Below, piece after piece: positions 7,213 through 15,715 of a DNA stretch of 34,850 nucleotides. Positions within the stretch are counted from its first letter, which is position 1. Each line of letters begins with the position of its first letter. The DNA lies in NCBI GenBank assembly GCA_902491475.1, contig CABUHY010000022.1, positions 1-34,850 of the forward strand, in the 5' to 3' direction. The DNA comes from an uncultured Eubacteriales bacterium. GTDB lineage: Bacteria > Bacillota > Clostridia > Oscillospirales > Acutalibacteraceae. The translations under genes were made by a program, and so were the position numbers. Below the pieces are notes generated by a model. It did no database searches, was not told the origin of the DNA, and worked only from the letters and a program-made list of their open reading frames with translations.

Positions 7213-8357
7213 TGATATATTTTGACAATGCCGCAACGACTTATCCGAAGCCCGAAAGCGTAATTACATCGGTTACAAACGCAATGCGTGTTTACGGCGC
7301 AAACCCCGGAAGAGCGGGGCACAGTATGGCTTATTCGACTGCGGAATTGATTTACGATACAAGGAAAACGGCATGCGAAATGTTCGGAACCGACGACCCG
7401 ATGAATGTGATATTTACTCCGAACTGTACCTTTGCGTTAAACTGCGCCATAAAAGGACTTGCAAAGAAGAATTCTCATTTTATAATCTCTTCTTTGGAGC
7501 ACAACGCCGTTGTAAGGCCCCTTGAAACGCTCAAAAACAGGGGAGTATGCGATTACAGCATTGCAAAGGTAGAGAAATACAACGGCGAAACCTATATGAA
7601 TTTTGAAAGGCTTATACGGGATAACACGGTCGCCGTTGTCTGTACGGGTGCGTCGAATGTTTTCGGTAAAATGCCTCCGCTTAAAGGAATATCGGCGCTT
7701 TGTAAGAAACACGGCTTGAAATTTATTGTTGACGGCGCTCAGATTTCGGGCGTTTTTGATATTGACTGCAAAAGAGACGGTATTGATATTCTCTGCGTTG
7801 CGGCTCACAAAGGCTTGTATGCCCCGATGGCATCTGGTATGATGATTATAAACGGAAGCCTTGCGCTTGATACAATCGTTGAGGGCGGAACGGGCAGTTA
7901 TTCGGCAATATTGTCACAGCCGCAGAATCTGCCGGAAAGGTTTGAAAGCGGAACCCTCAGCGTGCCGCTTATCGCAGGCATAAACGCAGGTATGAAATTC
8001 GTTAAACGGGCAGGTACGGAAAATATCCGCTCTCATGAAACGGCTGTTATGAGGAAGATAAGCTCCGAGCTCAAAGCTATGAAAAATGTCATTACCTACA
8101 CGGATTTTGACTCTGAATACGAGAGCTTTGCTCCGCTTGTTTCCTTTAATGTCAAAGGCAAAAACAGCGAAGAGGTCGGTGCGCTTCTCAACGAAAAGGG
8201 AATTGCCGTGCGTGCGGGTCTGCACTGTGCCGTTTTGGCGCATAAAACTTACGGTACGGAGGACACGGGAACCGTAAGAACGGCTCCGTCATTTTTCACA
8301 AATATGAATGATGTGAATTTATTGTTAAATTCGGTATTTGAAATTGCCAAAAGCTGA
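7212..8357 (+). CDS. Class V aminotransferase, cysteine desulfurase family (EF2568 type)
   Basis: This PLP enzyme of 381 residues probably removes sulfur or selenium from cysteine or selenocysteine. It starts with MIYFDNAATTYPKP. EHNA (96-99), D174-GAQ and the PLP lysine K200 (AAHKG) are in place, and a candidate persulfide cysteine C339 lies in AGLHC near the C-terminus. The start is the ATG overlapping the DUF3343 stop. The family resembles the EF2568-type group often found near selenium-metabolism genes, but no selD, selA or yqeB/yqeC is in this window. It is not a clear IscS or SufS, as no scaffold gene is adjacent. Confidence 0.88.
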   Translation: MIYFDNAATTYPKPESVITSVTNAMRVYGANPGRAGHSMAYSTAELIYDTRKTACEMFGTDDPMNVIFTPNCTFALNCAIKGLAKKNSHFIISSLEHNAVVRPLETLKNRGVCDYSIAKVEKYNGETYMNFERLIRDNTVAVVCTGASNVFGKMPPLKGISALCKKHGLKFIVDGAQISGVFDIDCKRDGIDILCVAAHKGLYAPMASGMMIINGSLALDTIVEGGTGSYSAILSQPQNLPERFESGTLSVPLIAGINAGMKFVKRAGTENIRSHETAVMRKISSELKAMKNVITYTDFDSEYESFAPLVSFNVKGKNSEEVGALLNEKGIAVRAGLHCAVLAHKTYGTEDTGTVRTAPSFFTNMNDVNLLLNSVFEIAKS

Positions 8358-8372
8358 TATTTATGGTACAAT
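8344..8372 (+). promoter_or_regulatory. Sigma-A promoter of the cdaA gene cluster
   Basis: TTGCCA (8344-8349), a 17-base spacer and TACAAT (8367-8372) with an extended -10 TGG before it. The -35 and most of the spacer lie in the end of the desulfurase-like gene. The -10 overlaps the left arm of the 16-bp inverted repeat, so transcripts would start within that arm. Confidence 0.7.
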
Positions 8373-8427
8373 ATATCACGATTATGTATAACTTTATATT
8401 TATGTATCGTGATATATTGTATTTTTT
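8367..8427 (+). terminator. 16-bp inverted repeat with T-run (terminator and/or operator)
   Basis: The left arm (8367-8382) and right arm (8406-8421, ATCGTGATATATTGTA) are perfect reverse complements, separated by 23 AT-rich bases. Six T residues follow at 8422-8427. For transcripts coming from the desulfurase-like gene it can form a terminator. Because the cdaA promoter -10 overlaps the left arm, it could also be an operator. Confidence 0.7.
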
Positions 8428-8445
8428 GTCGAAAAAGGTGGTTTA

Positions 8446-9315
8446 ATGGTAAAATTGATGGCTGTATCCGAGTTCTTTTCGGAAATTAAAAACGCACTGA
8501 TGTCCTTTAACGGAATTTCGGACATACTTGACATACTTTTTGTTGCGCTGATAATTTACGGCGTTATTGTTCTTATAAGAGATACCAAGGCTATTCAGCT
8601 TGCTAAAGGCTTTATTCTTATTTTCTTGATTTATGCGGTTGTATCGTTACTTAAAATGCAGGCAAGCTCTTATCTGTTCTCGCTTTTCTTTCCGAATTTG
8701 TTTTTAATCCTTGTTGTCATATTCTCGCCCGAGATAAGACACGCCCTTGAAAGTGTGGGACGAAGTTCGCTTACCAATATTATTAAGGGCAACGACAAAA
8801 CAAAAAAATATGAGCCTGTCAGCAGAATGATAAACTCAGTTTGCCGTTCATGCGCCGATATGAGCGACGATAAGGTCGGTGCGCTGATTGTTTTTGAAAG
8901 AGGCTCGCTGCTCGGACAGATAATCGAAACGGGCACGAGGATTGACGCGGAGCCATCGGTTGAAATGATTGAAAACATCTTTTTCCCCAAAGCGCCGCTT
9001 CACGACGGAGCTATGATAATCAAGGACCGCAGAATTTGCGCCGCAGGCTGCATACTTCCGTTGACCGCCAACACAAACATCAACAGCTCGCTCGGTACAA
9101 GGCACCGTGCCGCAATAGGCATGAGCGAACAGAGCGATGCTTTGGTTGTCGTTGTGTCGGAGGAGACGGGTACAATATCCGTTGCCGAAAAGGGCAACCT
9201 TAAAAGAAATCTTTCGGACGGCGACCTTCGTGAATTGCTTACCAAAACATTTATTCCCGAGGAAAACGACGAAAAGGGATTCTTAAAAACTATCAAAAAG
9301 GGGCGTCATAAATAA
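8446..9315 (+). CDS. cdaA: Diadenylate cyclase CdaA
   Basis: CdaA makes the second messenger c-di-AMP from two ATP at the membrane, where it influences osmolyte transport and cell wall balance. The 289-residue protein has about three N-terminal membrane helices (roughly residues 25-95) and a DAC domain with the catalytic D187-G-A motif (LHDGAMII) and R219-H-R motif (GTRHRAAIGMSE). The ribosome binding site is AAAGGTGG. The stop overlaps the ATG of cdaR (TAATG), so the two are coupled. In many Firmicutes the third gene is glmM; here it is replaced by a DUF1385 gene. Confidence 0.96.
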   Translation: MVKLMAVSEFFSEIKNALMSFNGISDILDILFVALIIYGVIVLIRDTKAIQLAKGFILIFLIYAVVSLLKMQASSYLFSLFFPNLFLILVVIFSPEIRHALESVGRSSLTNIIKGNDKTKKYEPVSRMINSVCRSCADMSDDKVGALIVFERGSLLGQIIETGTRIDAEPSVEMIENIFFPKAPLHDGAMIIKDRRICAAGCILPLTANTNINSSLGTRHRAAIGMSEQSDALVVVVSEETGTISVAEKGNLKRNLSDGDLRELLTKTFIPEENDEKGFLKTIKKGRHK

Positions 9316-10613
9316 TGAGAGAAAAATTCACAAAATTAAGACGCTTTTTCAATTACCGCAAATGGTTCTCGAATAACAAATTTGTCGTTTGTTTTTCGCT
9401 TGTATGCGCTTTCTGCGTGTGGCTTTGGGTTTCGGTTGACAAGAGCCCGATAGTCGAAAATGTTGTCGTTTCCGTTCCCGTATATATCGATACGGAAAAC
9501 AGCGTTCCGTCACAGCTCGGCTTGCAGGTGTTCGGCAACGAAAACTACACCGTTGATGTTACGGTTTCGGGTAAGAAGTTTATCGTTTCGTCACTTACCG
9601 CCGATGACATCAAGGTTACGGCGCAGACCAATTTCGTCGATTCGGCGGGAAATAAATCGCTGCTTTTGAAAGCGTCTCCGTCAAAAGGACAGGACTTTAC
9701 TATTGTATCTCTTTCGCAGAACTATATTTCCGTTTATTTTGACACATATAAAGAAAAGGAATTTCCGCTTGAAGCGAACATCGTCACAGACCTTGCCGAT
9801 ATTGTTCCCGACGGCTGTATTCAAGGCAATGTCGTCTTTTCAAAGAGTACGGTAAGGGTCAGCGGACCGTCTACCGAAGTAAACAAGGTAACGGGTGTTG
9901 CGGCAACGGTAAATGTCGATAAGGTAATCGAAACAACATCGACCTTTACTCCGGAAATTCAGCTGCTCGGAGCGGCAAGCTCGGAGTTTGTTAACACTTC
10001 AATAGATGTCGGCGAGGGCGGAATAACCCTTACTGTACCCGTACTCAAGGAAGTCGTTCTTCCCACCACGGTAACGCTTAAAAACGCACCTGCGGATTAT
10101 CTTCTCGGCTCGATGAATATGACTGTTTATCCGTCGTCCGTAAAAGTGGGCGTTCCCGTCGAAAAAATTGACGACATCAAGGAAATAAGCGTCGGCACGA
10201 TAGATTTCAACAGCCTTGACGCAGGCAACAACACCTTTACTTTCAAAAAGGACGATATTACGGATTATATGATTACCGACTCTGTCGAACGCTTCAGAGT
10301 AAGTGTAAATATGAGCAATGTCATATCAACCTATGTTTCCATACCGTCCTCAAATATTTCCATAGTTAAGCAGAAGGACGGCTATGAGGGAACAATTTCT
10401 CAGCAGACCGTGTCAAATGTCAAAATTATCGGTCCCGCAAGCGTTATCGAGTCGCTTAACCCGAATAATGTCTATGCGGAGGTTGACCTTTCTCAGGTCA
10501 GCGCAACATCGGGTACGGTTTCGGTACCCGTGAGCATATCCGTTCGTGACAACACCTCCTGTTGGGCTCACGGAGACTATACCGTACAGGTAACGATTAA
10601 AGCAAATTCATAA
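9315..10613 (+). CDS. cdaR: CdaR, YbbR-domain regulator of CdaA
   Basis: The 432-residue protein has a short positively charged N-terminus, one membrane helix (about residues 22-42, VVCFSLVCAFCVWLWV) and an extracytoplasmic part built of several YbbR repeats (segments such as VSGPSTEVNKVTGV and IGPASVIESL mark the repeats). In Bacillus, Listeria and others CdaR binds CdaA and tunes c-di-AMP production. The overlapping start with cdaA supports a stoichiometric complex. Confidence 0.93.
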   Translation: MREKFTKLRRFFNYRKWFSNNKFVVCFSLVCAFCVWLWVSVDKSPIVENVVVSVPVYIDTENSVPSQLGLQVFGNENYTVDVTVSGKKFIVSSLTADDIKVTAQTNFVDSAGNKSLLLKASPSKGQDFTIVSLSQNYISVYFDTYKEKEFPLEANIVTDLADIVPDGCIQGNVVFSKSTVRVSGPSTEVNKVTGVAATVNVDKVIETTSTFTPEIQLLGAASSEFVNTSIDVGEGGITLTVPVLKEVVLPTTVTLKNAPADYLLGSMNMTVYPSSVKVGVPVEKIDDIKEISVGTIDFNSLDAGNNTFTFKKDDITDYMITDSVERFRVSVNMSNVISTYVSIPSSNISIVKQKDGYEGTISQQTVSNVKIIGPASVIESLNPNNVYAEVDLSQVSATSGTVSVPVSISVRDNTSCWAHGDYTVQVTIKANS

Positions 10614-10628
10614 ATGTGAGGTAGAAAA

Positions 10629-11606
10629 TTGAGTAATCAAGTCAGCAAAAAGCATAAGACCTCCGTCGGCGGTCAGGCGCTTATCGAGGGCATAATGATG
10701 CGCGGACCAAAAGGCGCCGCAATGTCGGTAAGGCTTCCCGACGGAACTATCGAGACCGAATACAAGGATGTTAAGCCGTGGAGGGAAAAGAACAAGTTTT
10801 TCTCTTTGCCGATTATCAGAGGTATTGTCGGCTTTGTGGAGTCTCTTGTTACGGGCTACGGTTATCTTATGGAGTCCGCCGAAAAGTCGACAAGAGGTCT
10901 TGAAAATCCGCCCGAAGAGGAGATGTCCAAGCTCGACAGGTGGATTGAAAAGCACTTCGGCGAGAAAATGATGAACGCTGTCGGCGTAATTTCCGCCGTT
11001 CTCGGCTTTGCGCTTGCTTTCTTCCTGTTTATGTGGCTGCCGAGCTTTGCCGTTGACAAGCTCACTTTCGGAAAACTGCTTGAATTTCATCCGCTGTTTG
11101 AGGGCATAATCAGAATAATCATATTTGTTCTCTATATGCTTGCCGTATCGCAGATGAAAGACATAAAGCGTGTATTTATGTATCACGGTGCGGAACACAA
11201 ATCAATCTTTTGCTATGAAAACGGCCTTGAGCTGACTGTCGAAAATGTCAGAAAGCAGATTAGATTTCATCCGAGATGCGGTACAAGCTTTATGTTCGTT
11301 ATGATACTTTTGAGCATCTTGCTGTCGTCGGCGCTTGTTCTTATTTTCCCGAATCTTGCCGATATAAACAGAATGTTATGGATACTTATAAAGCTGCTTA
11401 TTATGCCGCTTGTTATGGGTATCGGTTATGAATTTATCAGATATGCCGGCAGACACGAGAATTTGCTTGTAAAAATACTTTCCGCCCCGGGACTTTGGAT
11501 GCAGAGAATTACAACCAAGGAGCCTACGGACGATATAATCGAGGTCGGAATTGAGGCTCTCAAGGCGGTGCTTACCGATAACCCCGAGGATGACGAGATA
11601 AAATGA
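10629..11606 (+). CDS. DUF1385 (YqhQ-like) membrane protein
   Basis: The 325-residue protein opens with VGGQALIEGIMMRGP, characteristic of DUF1385/YqhQ, and contains the conserved YHGAEHKSIFCYE and FHPRCGTSFMF segments with several His and Cys residues that could bind metal. Several hydrophobic helices lie between about residues 115 and 275. Its biochemical function is not known to me. A GAGGTAG six bases upstream supports the unusual TTG start at 10629. The end overlaps prmC by 4 bases. Its position between cdaR and prmC suggests expression with growth genes. Confidence 0.88.
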   Translation: MSNQVSKKHKTSVGGQALIEGIMMRGPKGAAMSVRLPDGTIETEYKDVKPWREKNKFFSLPIIRGIVGFVESLVTGYGYLMESAEKSTRGLENPPEEEMSKLDRWIEKHFGEKMMNAVGVISAVLGFALAFFLFMWLPSFAVDKLTFGKLLEFHPLFEGIIRIIIFVLYMLAVSQMKDIKRVFMYHGAEHKSIFCYENGLELTVENVRKQIRFHPRCGTSFMFVMILLSILLSSALVLIFPNLADINRMLWILIKLLIMPLVMGIGYEFIRYAGRHENLLVKILSAPGLWMQRITTKEPTDDIIEVGIEALKAVLTDNPEDDEIK

Positions 11607-12442
11607 CGGTTAAAGAGCTTTATGCCGTCGGATTGAAGAAACTCAAAAACAGCGGAAACACCGATTTTGCTTTTGACTGCGACTGTCTTTTTTCGCAGTT
11701 TGTCGGTTTTGATAAAGTAAGGCGGATTGTTTCGGAGAATGAAGATGTATCGAACGAGGCTGAAAATGCCTTTCTCTCTGCGGTCAAAAGGAGAACGGAC
11801 GGCGAGCCGTTGCAATACATTCTCGGCGAATGGGAGTTTATGGGGCTCGAGTTTAAGGTAGGGGAAGGCGTGCTTATTCCCCGTCCCGAAACCGAAATGC
11901 TTGTAATTGAGGCAAATACCTATCTTAAAGGCAAAGAAAATCCGATTGTTTATGATTTGTGTGCCGGAAGCGGCGCAATCGGGTTGAGCGTTGCGAAGTT
12001 CAATCCGTTTTCAACCGTTTATCTTTTTGAAAAGTATGACGGGGCACTCGGCTATTTGAGAAAAAACGCCGAACTGCTCGGACTTTCAAATGTTCATATA
12101 TTGAAATATGATATTTTTGACGGCTGTCCGTGCGATTTGCCGAAAGCGGATGTTTTACTTTCAAATCCGCCGTATATCAAGGACAGCGAGGTAAAGACTC
12201 TTCAAAAGGAAGTCGGTTTTGAGCCCGATACCGCATTAAAGGGCGGGGAGGACGGACTCTTGTTTTACAGAGCGATACACGATAAATGGTATGATGCCGT
12301 AAAAAAAGGCGGAATTTTCGTTTTTGAATGCGGCGACGGTCAGTCGGAGGATATAAGAAGCATATTTTCCGATAAACAGTGTGAAATTTCGGTGCTGTAT
12401 GACTTTAACGATATTGACAGAACAGTCAAAATAAATGTATAA
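11603..12442 (+). CDS. prmC: Release factor glutamine methyltransferase PrmC
   Basis: PrmC methylates the glutamine of the GGQ motif in peptide release factors RF1 and RF2, using S-adenosylmethionine. The 279-residue protein has the N-terminal helical domain, an IPRPETEMLV segment, the SAM loop YDLCAGSGAIGLSVA and the catalytic SNPPYI motif. It overlaps the DUF1385 gene by ATGA. prfA, often adjacent, is not in the window. Confidence 0.95.
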   Translation: MTVKELYAVGLKKLKNSGNTDFAFDCDCLFSQFVGFDKVRRIVSENEDVSNEAENAFLSAVKRRTDGEPLQYILGEWEFMGLEFKVGEGVLIPRPETEMLVIEANTYLKGKENPIVYDLCAGSGAIGLSVAKFNPFSTVYLFEKYDGALGYLRKNAELLGLSNVHILKYDIFDGCPCDLPKADVLLSNPPYIKDSEVKTLQKEVGFEPDTALKGGEDGLLFYRAIHDKWYDAVKKGGIFVFECGDGQSEDIRSIFSDKQCEISVLYDFNDIDRTVKINV

Positions 12443-12466
12443 TATTATAATATTCAGGAGAAAAAT

Positions 12467-13141
12467 ATGTTATTCAGTATTTTACGGGGCGCTTCGGGAA
12501 TAGAAGTTGTCATTCTCTTTTTGGCACGCCTGTTTGTTGTCTTTTGCACATTGCCCGTGCACGAATATGCCCACGCTCTTGTTGCCGACAAATTGGGCGA
12601 CAAAACAGCAAGGCTTTCGGGCAGGCTTACATTAAACCCAATGGCGCACATTGACATTTTGGGCGCAGTTATGATTTTGTTTGTCGGCTTCGGTTACGCA
12701 AAACCCGTTCCCGTAAATCCGCGCAATTTCAAAAATCCCAAAAAGGGTATGGCTCTTACGGCGCTTGCAGGCCCGTTTGCAAACATATTGATGGCAATTA
12801 TCTTTATGTTTTTGGCTAATGTATTTTCTCTTTTCGGCAATTCGATATTTGTTCAGGCGTTTTATATTTTCTTCACATTCGCCGCTTCTATAAATGTCGG
12901 TCTTGCGGTGTTCAACCTCATCCCGATACCGCCGCTCGACGGTTCGAGAGTTCTTGAGTTGCTCATTCCCGACAAATACTATTATAAATTCGCACGCTAT
13001 GAAAGATACATCGTTATCGCTGTGTTCGTGCTTATAGTCTTGGGCGTTCTCGACGCACCGCTTGCTTTTTTGCAAAATCATCTGTATTCGGCACTGAATT
13101 ATGTTGTCAGTCTGCCGTTCAGACTTATTTTCAAAGGATAA
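12467..13141 (+). CDS. Site-2 protease family (M50) membrane peptidase
   Basis: The 224-residue protein carries the zinc motif HEYAH (H32, E33, H36) in its first membrane helix region and the third ligand region NLIPIPPLDGSR (D158). It has about five hydrophobic segments and no PDZ domain, like the short YwhC/Rip3-like members. Such proteases cut substrates within the membrane; the substrate here is unknown. AGGAG lies 8 bases before the ATG. In many clostridia it precedes scpA, as here. Confidence 0.92.
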   Translation: MLFSILRGASGIEVVILFLARLFVVFCTLPVHEYAHALVADKLGDKTARLSGRLTLNPMAHIDILGAVMILFVGFGYAKPVPVNPRNFKNPKKGMALTALAGPFANILMAIIFMFLANVFSLFGNSIFVQAFYIFFTFAASINVGLAVFNLIPIPPLDGSRVLELLIPDKYYYKFARYERYIVIAVFVLIVLGVLDAPLAFLQNHLYSALNYVVSLPFRLIFKG

Positions 13142-13145
13142 ACGA

Positions 13146-13886
13146 ATGGAAAAGATTTCATATAAGGTAGAAGCGTTTGAGGGTCCGCTCGACCTTTTGC
13201 TCTATCTTATTTCTAAGCATAAATTGGATATTTACGACATACCGATTGTCGAGCTTGTTGACCAGTATATCGCCTATGTCAGGTCTATGAAGGAAGAGGA
13301 CCTGTATGTTGCAAGCGAGTTTATTGAAATGGCGGCAAGGCTTGTTTACATTAAATCGGTATCGCTTTTACCCGTTTATGAAGAGGCGGAGGAGTTAAAG
13401 CGTGAGCTTACGGGCGAGCTTATAGAATACAGGGATTGTCAGCTTATGGCAGGCAAGCTTGCCGAGCAGACGGACGGATTTGATAAGTTTATCAGAAAGC
13501 CGACCGAATTGGAGGTTGACTATACATATACAAGGCTTCACGAGGGCAGTGAGCTTTTGAGAGCTTACCTCAATGCCGCAGGCAGAAAGCTTCGCAATCT
13601 GCCGCCGCCCGTTGAAGCGTTCCGTGAAATTGTCGCAAAGAAGATTGTTTCGGTAGGCTCAAAGATAAGGACAATTTTCACAAGGCTTTCAAAAGCCGGT
13701 AAAAAAGAAAAAATGACCGAGCTTTTAAGCTCTGCCGAAAGCCGTTCAGACCTTGTGGCGACTTTCCTTGCGATACTTGAGCTTGCCAAGTCAAAAAAGA
13801 TAAATGTTATCGGCGACGGAGCGGATGTTGATATTGAGTTGCTCGCGACCGATATTGAAGAAATGAATTCGGAAGAGTGGGAATAA
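13146..13886 (+). CDS. scpA: Segregation and condensation protein A
   Basis: ScpA is the kleisin subunit that bridges SMC heads in the SMC-ScpAB condensin and is needed for chromosome segregation. The 246-residue protein starts KVEAFEGPLDLLLYLI, the family signature, followed by SEFIEMAARLVYIKS and a C-terminal winged-helix region. I use the ATG at 13146, 4 bases after the protease stop; an earlier start would overlap that gene with unrelated residues. scpB follows. Confidence 0.95.
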   Translation: MEKISYKVEAFEGPLDLLLYLISKHKLDIYDIPIVELVDQYIAYVRSMKEEDLYVASEFIEMAARLVYIKSVSLLPVYEEAEELKRELTGELIEYRDCQLMAGKLAEQTDGFDKFIRKPTELEVDYTYTRLHEGSELLRAYLNAAGRKLRNLPPPVEAFREIVAKKIVSVGSKIRTIFTRLSKAGKKEKMTELLSSAESRSDLVATFLAILELAKSKKINVIGDGADVDIELLATDIEEMNSEEWE

Positions 13887-13890
13887 CTTA

Positions 13891-14484
13891 ATGGCGAACG
13901 CAAATGAATTACAGGCGATAGTCGAGGCTGTCCTGTTCGCTTCGGGCGAGCCGTTGGAGCTCAACCGCTTGTCTGAGGTGCTTGACATTGAGGACGAGCA
14001 GACGCAACAGATTTTGTTGAATTTGTCGGCAGAGCTTGACGAAAGGCACAGCGGAATTTGTCTTTTGGAGCTTGACGGTAAATATCAACTTTCAACACGC
14101 ACAAAATACGGCGATTACATAAGAAAAGTTCTTGAAGTCAAGAAGAACGCTCCGTTATCGCAGGCGGCATTTGAGGTGCTTGCGGTTGTGGCTTATAATC
14201 AGCCCGTTACAAAAGCTTTTATCGAGCAGGTCAGAGGCGTTGATTGCTCGGGCGTTATTTCAACGCTTTGTCAGAAAAAGCTTATAGAGGAAAAGGGCAG
14301 ACTCGAACTGCCGGGCAGACCCTTGGTTTACGGTACAACAACGGACTTTTTAAGGTGCTTTTCCTTCTCGTCGCTCGAGGATTTGCCGGAGCTTCCGAAC
14401 GATCAAAACACCGACAGACAGTTGATGTTTGACGACACGGACAGCGAATCTCAGACGGAAGAAAAAGACAGTGAAAACAATTAA
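13891..14484 (+). CDS. scpB: Segregation and condensation protein B
   Basis: ScpB is the winged-helix partner that dimerises on ScpA within the SMC complex. The 197-residue protein shows the family pattern IVEAVLFASGEPL near the start, then LSQAAFEVLAVVAYNQPVTK, EQVRGVDCSGVI and the GRPLVYGTT motif. The final 35 residues are acidic and rich in Asp, Glu and Ser. It lies 4 bases after scpA. Confidence 0.95.
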   Translation: MANANELQAIVEAVLFASGEPLELNRLSEVLDIEDEQTQQILLNLSAELDERHSGICLLELDGKYQLSTRTKYGDYIRKVLEVKKNAPLSQAAFEVLAVVAYNQPVTKAFIEQVRGVDCSGVISTLCQKKLIEEKGRLELPGRPLVYGTTTDFLRCFSFSSLEDLPELPNDQNTDRQLMFDDTDSESQTEEKDSENN

Positions 14485-14513
14485 GTCAAAAATTTGCAAA
14501 AAGGAGGATACAT

Positions 14514-15236
14514 ATGACGGCATTGATTGTTATACTTGCGATTATATTGTTTTTTGTACTCCTTTTGAGCATTAAATTCAAAATTGAAGCGGAATATTTC
14601 GACGAGTTCAAGCTCAAAGTCAAATGGCTGTTTGTTGAAATATCGATTTATCCGCTTGACGAAAAAATCGTAAATCTTCTCAACAAGAAGCCGAAGGATA
14701 AAAAGCCCGAGGAAAAGCCTGCCGAGCAAGAGGAAACGAAGCAGGAAGAAGAGGCTATTACCAAAAAGGAAAATCCCTTTAAGAAATTTTATAACAATCA
14801 GGGCTTTGACGGCGTTATAGAGCTTGTTAACAACGGTGCCGACGCTCTCGGCTCAATGATGAAGGGGATTAAAAAGCATTTTGTCATTGACGATATGTAT
14901 CTGTGGGTAACGGTTGCCAAAAACCATGACGCCGCAGGCACGGCGCTGGAATACGGCAACATCTGTCAGAAAATATTCCCGTCAATGGGCTATATTTGTT
15001 CCAACTTCAATGTCAGAAGATATGACATTGACATAAATCCCGATTTTATAGGAACGCTCAGCAGTGCGAAATTCGTTTTCAACTGTTCGTTGAGACCTTT
15101 ATTCCTCATAAACACACTCATTGCTTTTGCGTTCAGATTTTTATTCAATGTGGTTTTCAAATTTCTTTTTTCAAAACCGAAAAAAGACAGTAAAAATAAT
15201 GAATTACAAAATACAGAAGGCGGTGCTATTCAATGA
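14514..15236 (+). CDS. DUF2953 membrane protein
   Basis: The 240-residue protein has one N-terminal membrane helix (about residues 2-20), a charged low-complexity segment rich in Lys, Glu and Pro (about 57-85), a beta-rich DUF2953-like middle and a hydrophobic C-terminal stretch (about 195-220). DUF2953 proteins commonly sit directly before gerW/ytfJ in spore formers, as here with a 4-base overlap, so a spore-related role is likely. The molecular function is unknown. AAGGAGGA precedes the ATG. Confidence 0.82.
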   Translation: MTALIVILAIILFFVLLLSIKFKIEAEYFDEFKLKVKWLFVEISIYPLDEKIVNLLNKKPKDKKPEEKPAEQEETKQEEEAITKKENPFKKFYNNQGFDGVIELVNNGADALGSMMKGIKKHFVIDDMYLWVTVAKNHDAAGTALEYGNICQKIFPSMGYICSNFNVRRYDIDINPDFIGTLSSAKFVFNCSLRPLFLINTLIAFAFRFLFNVVFKFLFSKPKKDSKNNELQNTEGGAIQ

Positions 15237-15658
15237 AAGAACAGTCAGCAGCAGGAATCCTCGAAACAACCATTGAAAAGGTAAAGAACCTTGTAAATGT
15301 CAGCACTATCATCGGCGACCCGATGACGGTTGACGGCGGAATTACCATCATTCCCGTATCAAAGGTTACATACGGCTTTGCTTCGGGCGGTTCGGACTTC
15401 CCCTCAAAATCAAATAAGGAGATTTTCGGCGGCGGCGGCGGAGCAGGCGTTACAATCACACCTGTTGCGTTCCTTGTTGTTTCCGACGGCGAAGTTACCC
15501 TCAAGCACATTACTGCATACGATAATGCGGCTGAAAGAGTTGTTAACCTTGTTCCCGAAATGTTCGATAAGGTTACAAGCGTTGTTAACAAGGCAAAAAA
15601 AGAAAAGAACGAGGCTGCAAAGGCTGAAGAGCCCGCAGTCAGCGTTACTGCAGAGTAA
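15233..15658 (+). CDS. ytfJ: Spore germination protein GerW/YtfJ
   Basis: The 141-residue protein matches the YtfJ/GerW family: TTIEKVKNLVNVSTIIGDPM at the start (in part), IIPVSKVTYGFASGGSDF, then the glycine-rich FGGGGGAGVTITPVAFLV. In Bacillus the family is linked to spore germination, and sporulation sigma factors drive it. The coding region here is embedded between segregation and wall genes, so it may also have an internal promoter. The tail is Lys, Glu and Ala-rich. It overlaps the DUF2953 gene by ATGA. Confidence 0.93.
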   Translation: MKEQSAAGILETTIEKVKNLVNVSTIIGDPMTVDGGITIIPVSKVTYGFASGGSDFPSKSNKEIFGGGGGAGVTITPVAFLVVSDGEVTLKHITAYDNAAERVVNLVPEMFDKVTSVVNKAKKEKNEAAKAEEPAVSVTAE

Positions 15659-15681
15659 TAATACATAAAATAATTTAATCG

Positions 15682-15710
15682 CCGCCTGCATATTTTTAAT
15701 AGGCAGGTGG
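15682..15710 (+). promoter_or_regulatory. Hairpin covering the dacF ribosome binding site
   Basis: CCGCCTGC (15682-15689) pairs with GCAGGTGG (15703-15710) with one G-U pair. The right arm contains AGGTGG, the probable ribosome binding site for the next gene. No T-run follows, so a simple terminator is unlikely. Confidence 0.5.
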
Positions 15711-15715
15711 TTGAT

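Noticed and set aside
10862..11065. Long antisense frames inside the housekeeping genes (many on the minus strand)
   Set aside because: They lack ribosome binding sites and family features and mirror the codon pattern of the real genes on the other strand.
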